Source: STD1-80 sp043802745
GTDB lineage: Bacteria; Patescibacteriota; Minisyncoccia; Minisyncoccales; CG1-02-41-26
Assembly (NCBI GenBank): GCA_043802745.1
Contig: JAZDKU010000043.1
Location: forward strand, 1-6,906
Length of the DNA stretch: 6,906 bases
Direction of reading: 5' to 3'
Shown here: in pieces, positions 5,550-6,906 of the stretch
Position numbering within the stretch: position 1 is the first letter of the stretch
Layout: every line of letters begins with the position of its first letter
Program-made: the position numbers and the translations under genes
Notes under the pieces: model-generated
What the model was told of the DNA's origin: nothing
Seen by the model: the letters and a program-made list of their open reading frames with translations, nothing else
Database searches by the model: none

Positions 5550-6521
5550 ATGTTAAAATCTATCCAAATAAAACTTAACAAAGTAAAATATATTGGAGAT
5601 TCTATCGGCGACGATGTGCGCGTTGAGATTGAGGTATTAGGCAAATTTTTACAAATTGACAAAGAAATTAAAGTTGGAAAAACAGCAACGATAAACCAAG
5701 AAATAGGAGAGTTTGAAACCGACCAAGAAATATTTCGAGCTAGAGTTTTAATTACCATCATTGAAAAGGACTTGCTCTTTAACGATGTTGGTAGCGTGAG
5801 GGGTAATTTAAAAATAAATACCACTATCACAGAACTCCAACAATTTGTCTTTCAGGTGCAAGTGAAAGAAACTCGCTCTATTTTAGGTAAAATCTGGGGA
5901 AAACGAAAAGCCTATTTTGAAATTACATTGGAAGTTAAAGTGTCAAATGCAATAAAATATGTGCCAAATAAAGGCGATGGATGGTTAAAGATTATATTAC
6001 AAAACAATGGAAAAACAGAAGCGTTGCCAGCATACTTAAAAGTAAAAATAAATAATAAAAATAATGGGCGAGAATATTTTACTATTTTAGAAGGCCCATA
6101 TCGCGGCAGAATAGCATCTATAGAACTAAACAAAAATGGATCTTCTCAACTTATCTCTAACATAACAAATATGCCAATGGTTTTGGCTAGCTATTCAATA
6201 TCACAGAAAATCCTCGTTTTAAATGGTAAAAAATATCAAGCCACCGATCACCCAGATGCCCCTCTTGAAAAGCGATTGTATGATATTGAAATGCCGGACG
6301 CGCCCCATCAAGGCGGAGTAACTTATCTAAACAAAGCGAAATTAGCAAAAATTTGGTTTCGGATTGGACACAGCGGAAGCCGTTATTTGCACACAGGTAG
6401 AGTGTCGCTTGGTTGCTTAACTATTATTGAAGTTGAAAAATGGGACGCGCTTTGCGAGACATTGTTGAAAGCGCGTAAAGGTGACTCTGTGAGTGTGGGC
6501 ATTTTGGAGGTAGTTGATTAG
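5550..6521 (+). CDS. L,D-transpeptidase-like (YkuD-related) protein with beta-rich N-terminal domain
   Basis: This 323-residue protein has a C-terminal region with the hallmarks of a Cys peptidase/transpeptidase of the L,D-transpeptidase type: FRIGHSGS (His274) followed by TGRVSLGCLTI (Ser286, Gly288, Cys289), matching the H...S-x-G-C pattern. YkuD enzymes form 3-3 peptidoglycan crosslinks or attach proteins; some relatives cleave instead. The His to SxGC spacing (11 residues) is slightly short for classic YkuD, which hints at a divergent group such as those near DUF2778 or DUF5675. Residues 1-108 are alternating beta strands that resemble a C2-like sandwich (weak resemblance). About 110-130 is a basic linker. 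There is no signal peptide or membrane segment, which is odd for a wall enzyme. The ATG has AAGG three bases upstream, and an in-frame TAA at 5514-5516 excludes a longer form. It may be cotranscribed with the next gene. The catalytic assignment is moderately sure; the substrate is unknown. Confidence 0.62.
   Translation: MLKSIQIKLNKVKYIGDSIGDDVRVEIEVLGKFLQIDKEIKVGKTATINQEIGEFETDQEIFRARVLITIIEKDLLFNDVGSVRGNLKINTTITELQQFVFQVQVKETRSILGKIWGKRKAYFEITLEVKVSNAIKYVPNKGDGWLKIILQNNGKTEALPAYLKVKINNKNNGREYFTILEGPYRGRIASIELNKNGSSQLISNITNMPMVLASYSISQKILVLNGKKYQATDHPDAPLEKRLYDIEMPDAPHQGGVTYLNKAKLAKIWFRIGHSGSRYLHTGRVSLGCLTIIEVEKWDALCETLLKARKGDSVSVGILEVVD
6506..6510 (+). promoter_or_regulatory. Ribosome binding site GGAGG that decides the start of the last gene
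   Basis: GGAGG lies inside the last codons of the preceding gene. It is 3 bases before an in-frame TTG (6514) and 18 bases before the ATG (6529). The distance to the ATG is too long for normal use and that to the TTG is short. The TTG start would overlap the preceding stop by 8 bases and imply coupling. Confidence 0.45.
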
Positions 6522-6528
6522 TATCTTT

Positions 6529-6906
6529 ATGTTGAAAAAGGTATTTATTATTGCAATAGTCGTTTCAATTTCTATTTTTATCGGTTTATTTTATTTCTTC
6601 GCGCAACATCATAGCAAAGACGCTGTTGAGGCCGTAATGGATAATAAAATATTTATCAGTTGGCAGAAAATAACCATATCAGAAAAAGCAAAAGATATTT
6701 CTATAAATATAGCCCTGCCCAGAATGGTTATTCCCGATGATTATAAATTAGAGGATATGATAAATAAAACAATAGCGCGAGATATTGAATTATTGAAAAA
6801 TGATTTTATCTCTACAGTAAGCACTGCGGCTGAAGATAACGGGGAGACAAATACTTTGAATATCAACACGGAGATATTGCTTGTCAGCCCCCGGTTAATC
6901 TCTCTC
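6529..6906 (+). CDS. Membrane-anchored protein resembling DUF4163/DUF3298 (RsiV/PdaC-like), 3' end outside window
   Basis: I translated 126 codons without a stop from the ATG at 6529 to the right edge. The product begins MLKK, then one strong hydrophobic segment at about residues 5-24, then a hydrophilic region, as in a signal anchor or cleaved signal peptide, so the body is probably outside the membrane. Residues 55-126 (KDISINIALPRM, a helical DMINKTIARDIELLKNDF stretch, then LNINTEILLVSPRLISL) match the layout of the DUF4163/DUF3298 group found in anti-sigma factor RsiV and the deacetylase PdaC: a strand, a helix with an N..I pattern, then a strand ending in S..liSl. The family call rests on pattern only. 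An in-frame TTG at 6514 is an alternative start. It follows the transpeptidase-like gene by 7 bases, suggesting a shared envelope role. Confidence 0.6.
   Translation, partial: MLKKVFIIAIVVSISIFIGLFYFFAQHHSKDAVEAVMDNKIFISWQKITISEKAKDISINIALPRMVIPDDYKLEDMINKTIARDIELLKNDFISTVSTAAEDNGETNTLNINTEILLVSPRLISL

Noticed and set aside
5513..5830. Minus-strand ORF of 105 codons overlapping the transpeptidase-like gene
   Set aside because: Its hydrophobic product is typical of the antisense of an AT-rich beta-strand protein, and the opposite frame is longer and has a recognisable catalytic signature.
1..6906. Alternative genetic code with TGA as a sense codon (as in Absconditabacteria/Gracilibacteria)
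   Set aside because: All main genes read fully with the standard code and no conserved Gly position needs TGA. TGA is simply not used as a stop in the five complete genes, which is too few to conclude anything.
1..6906. tRNA, rRNA, riboswitch or insertion-sequence genes
   Set aside because: I saw no cloverleaf, rRNA motif, transposase or terminal inverted repeats; almost all bases are accounted for by coding genes.

Overview
The window is AT-rich bacterial chromosomal sequence. It probably comes from a candidate phyla radiation (Patescibacteria, e.g. a Parcubacteria-like lineage) or a similar uncultivated bacterium. This rests on short genes, very tight spacing, weak or absent Shine-Dalgarno sequences before most starts, and GC-rich palindromes lying in frame inside a housekeeping gene. 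One of these encodes an RQGFGGQ-type peptide that I recall from many predicted CPR proteins; this is recall, not a search. All five complete main genes end in TAA or TAG and need no in-frame TGA, so the standard bacterial code fits.

Left and centre (1-5348, minus strand): five genes run right to left, in transcription order. (1) A putative PD-(D/E)XK nuclease (4275-5348). (2) A membrane-anchored thermonuclease (SNase) with a C-terminal OB-like domain (3359-4261). (3) A small SWIM zinc-finger protein (2614-3345). (4) mnmA, the tRNA 2-thiouridylase (1477-2610). (5) iorA, the alpha subunit of indolepyruvate:ferredoxin oxidoreductase, which runs off the left edge (1-1457). Gaps are 13, 13, 3 and 19 bases, so one operon is likely. 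The first three products look nucleic-acid related; the last two are housekeeping or metabolic.

Centre-right (5349-5549): a 201-bp divergent intergenic region. It holds a plausible promoter for each direction and, on the minus strand, a six-codon mini-ORF with the best ribosome binding site of that transcript.

Right (5550-6906, plus strand): a 323-residue protein whose C-terminal part resembles a Cys-dependent L,D-transpeptidase (YkuD-like), with a beta-rich N-terminal region and no signal peptide. It is followed by the start of a membrane-anchored protein resembling the DUF4163/DUF3298 (RsiV/PdaC-like) group, cut by the right edge. These may be a cell-envelope pair.

The most unusual feature is mnmA. 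It carries four GC-rich palindromic elements (two identical 31-bp copies, one of 28 bp, one of 43 bp) that together make up about 12% of the gene. All are read through in frame and all appear to lie in loops outside the catalytic motifs. The neighbouring iorA carries a separate in-frame array of a 7-bp repeat. Together these suggest palindromic and tandem repeats that spread into coding sequence while keeping the host gene readable, similar in principle to Rickettsia palindromic elements.
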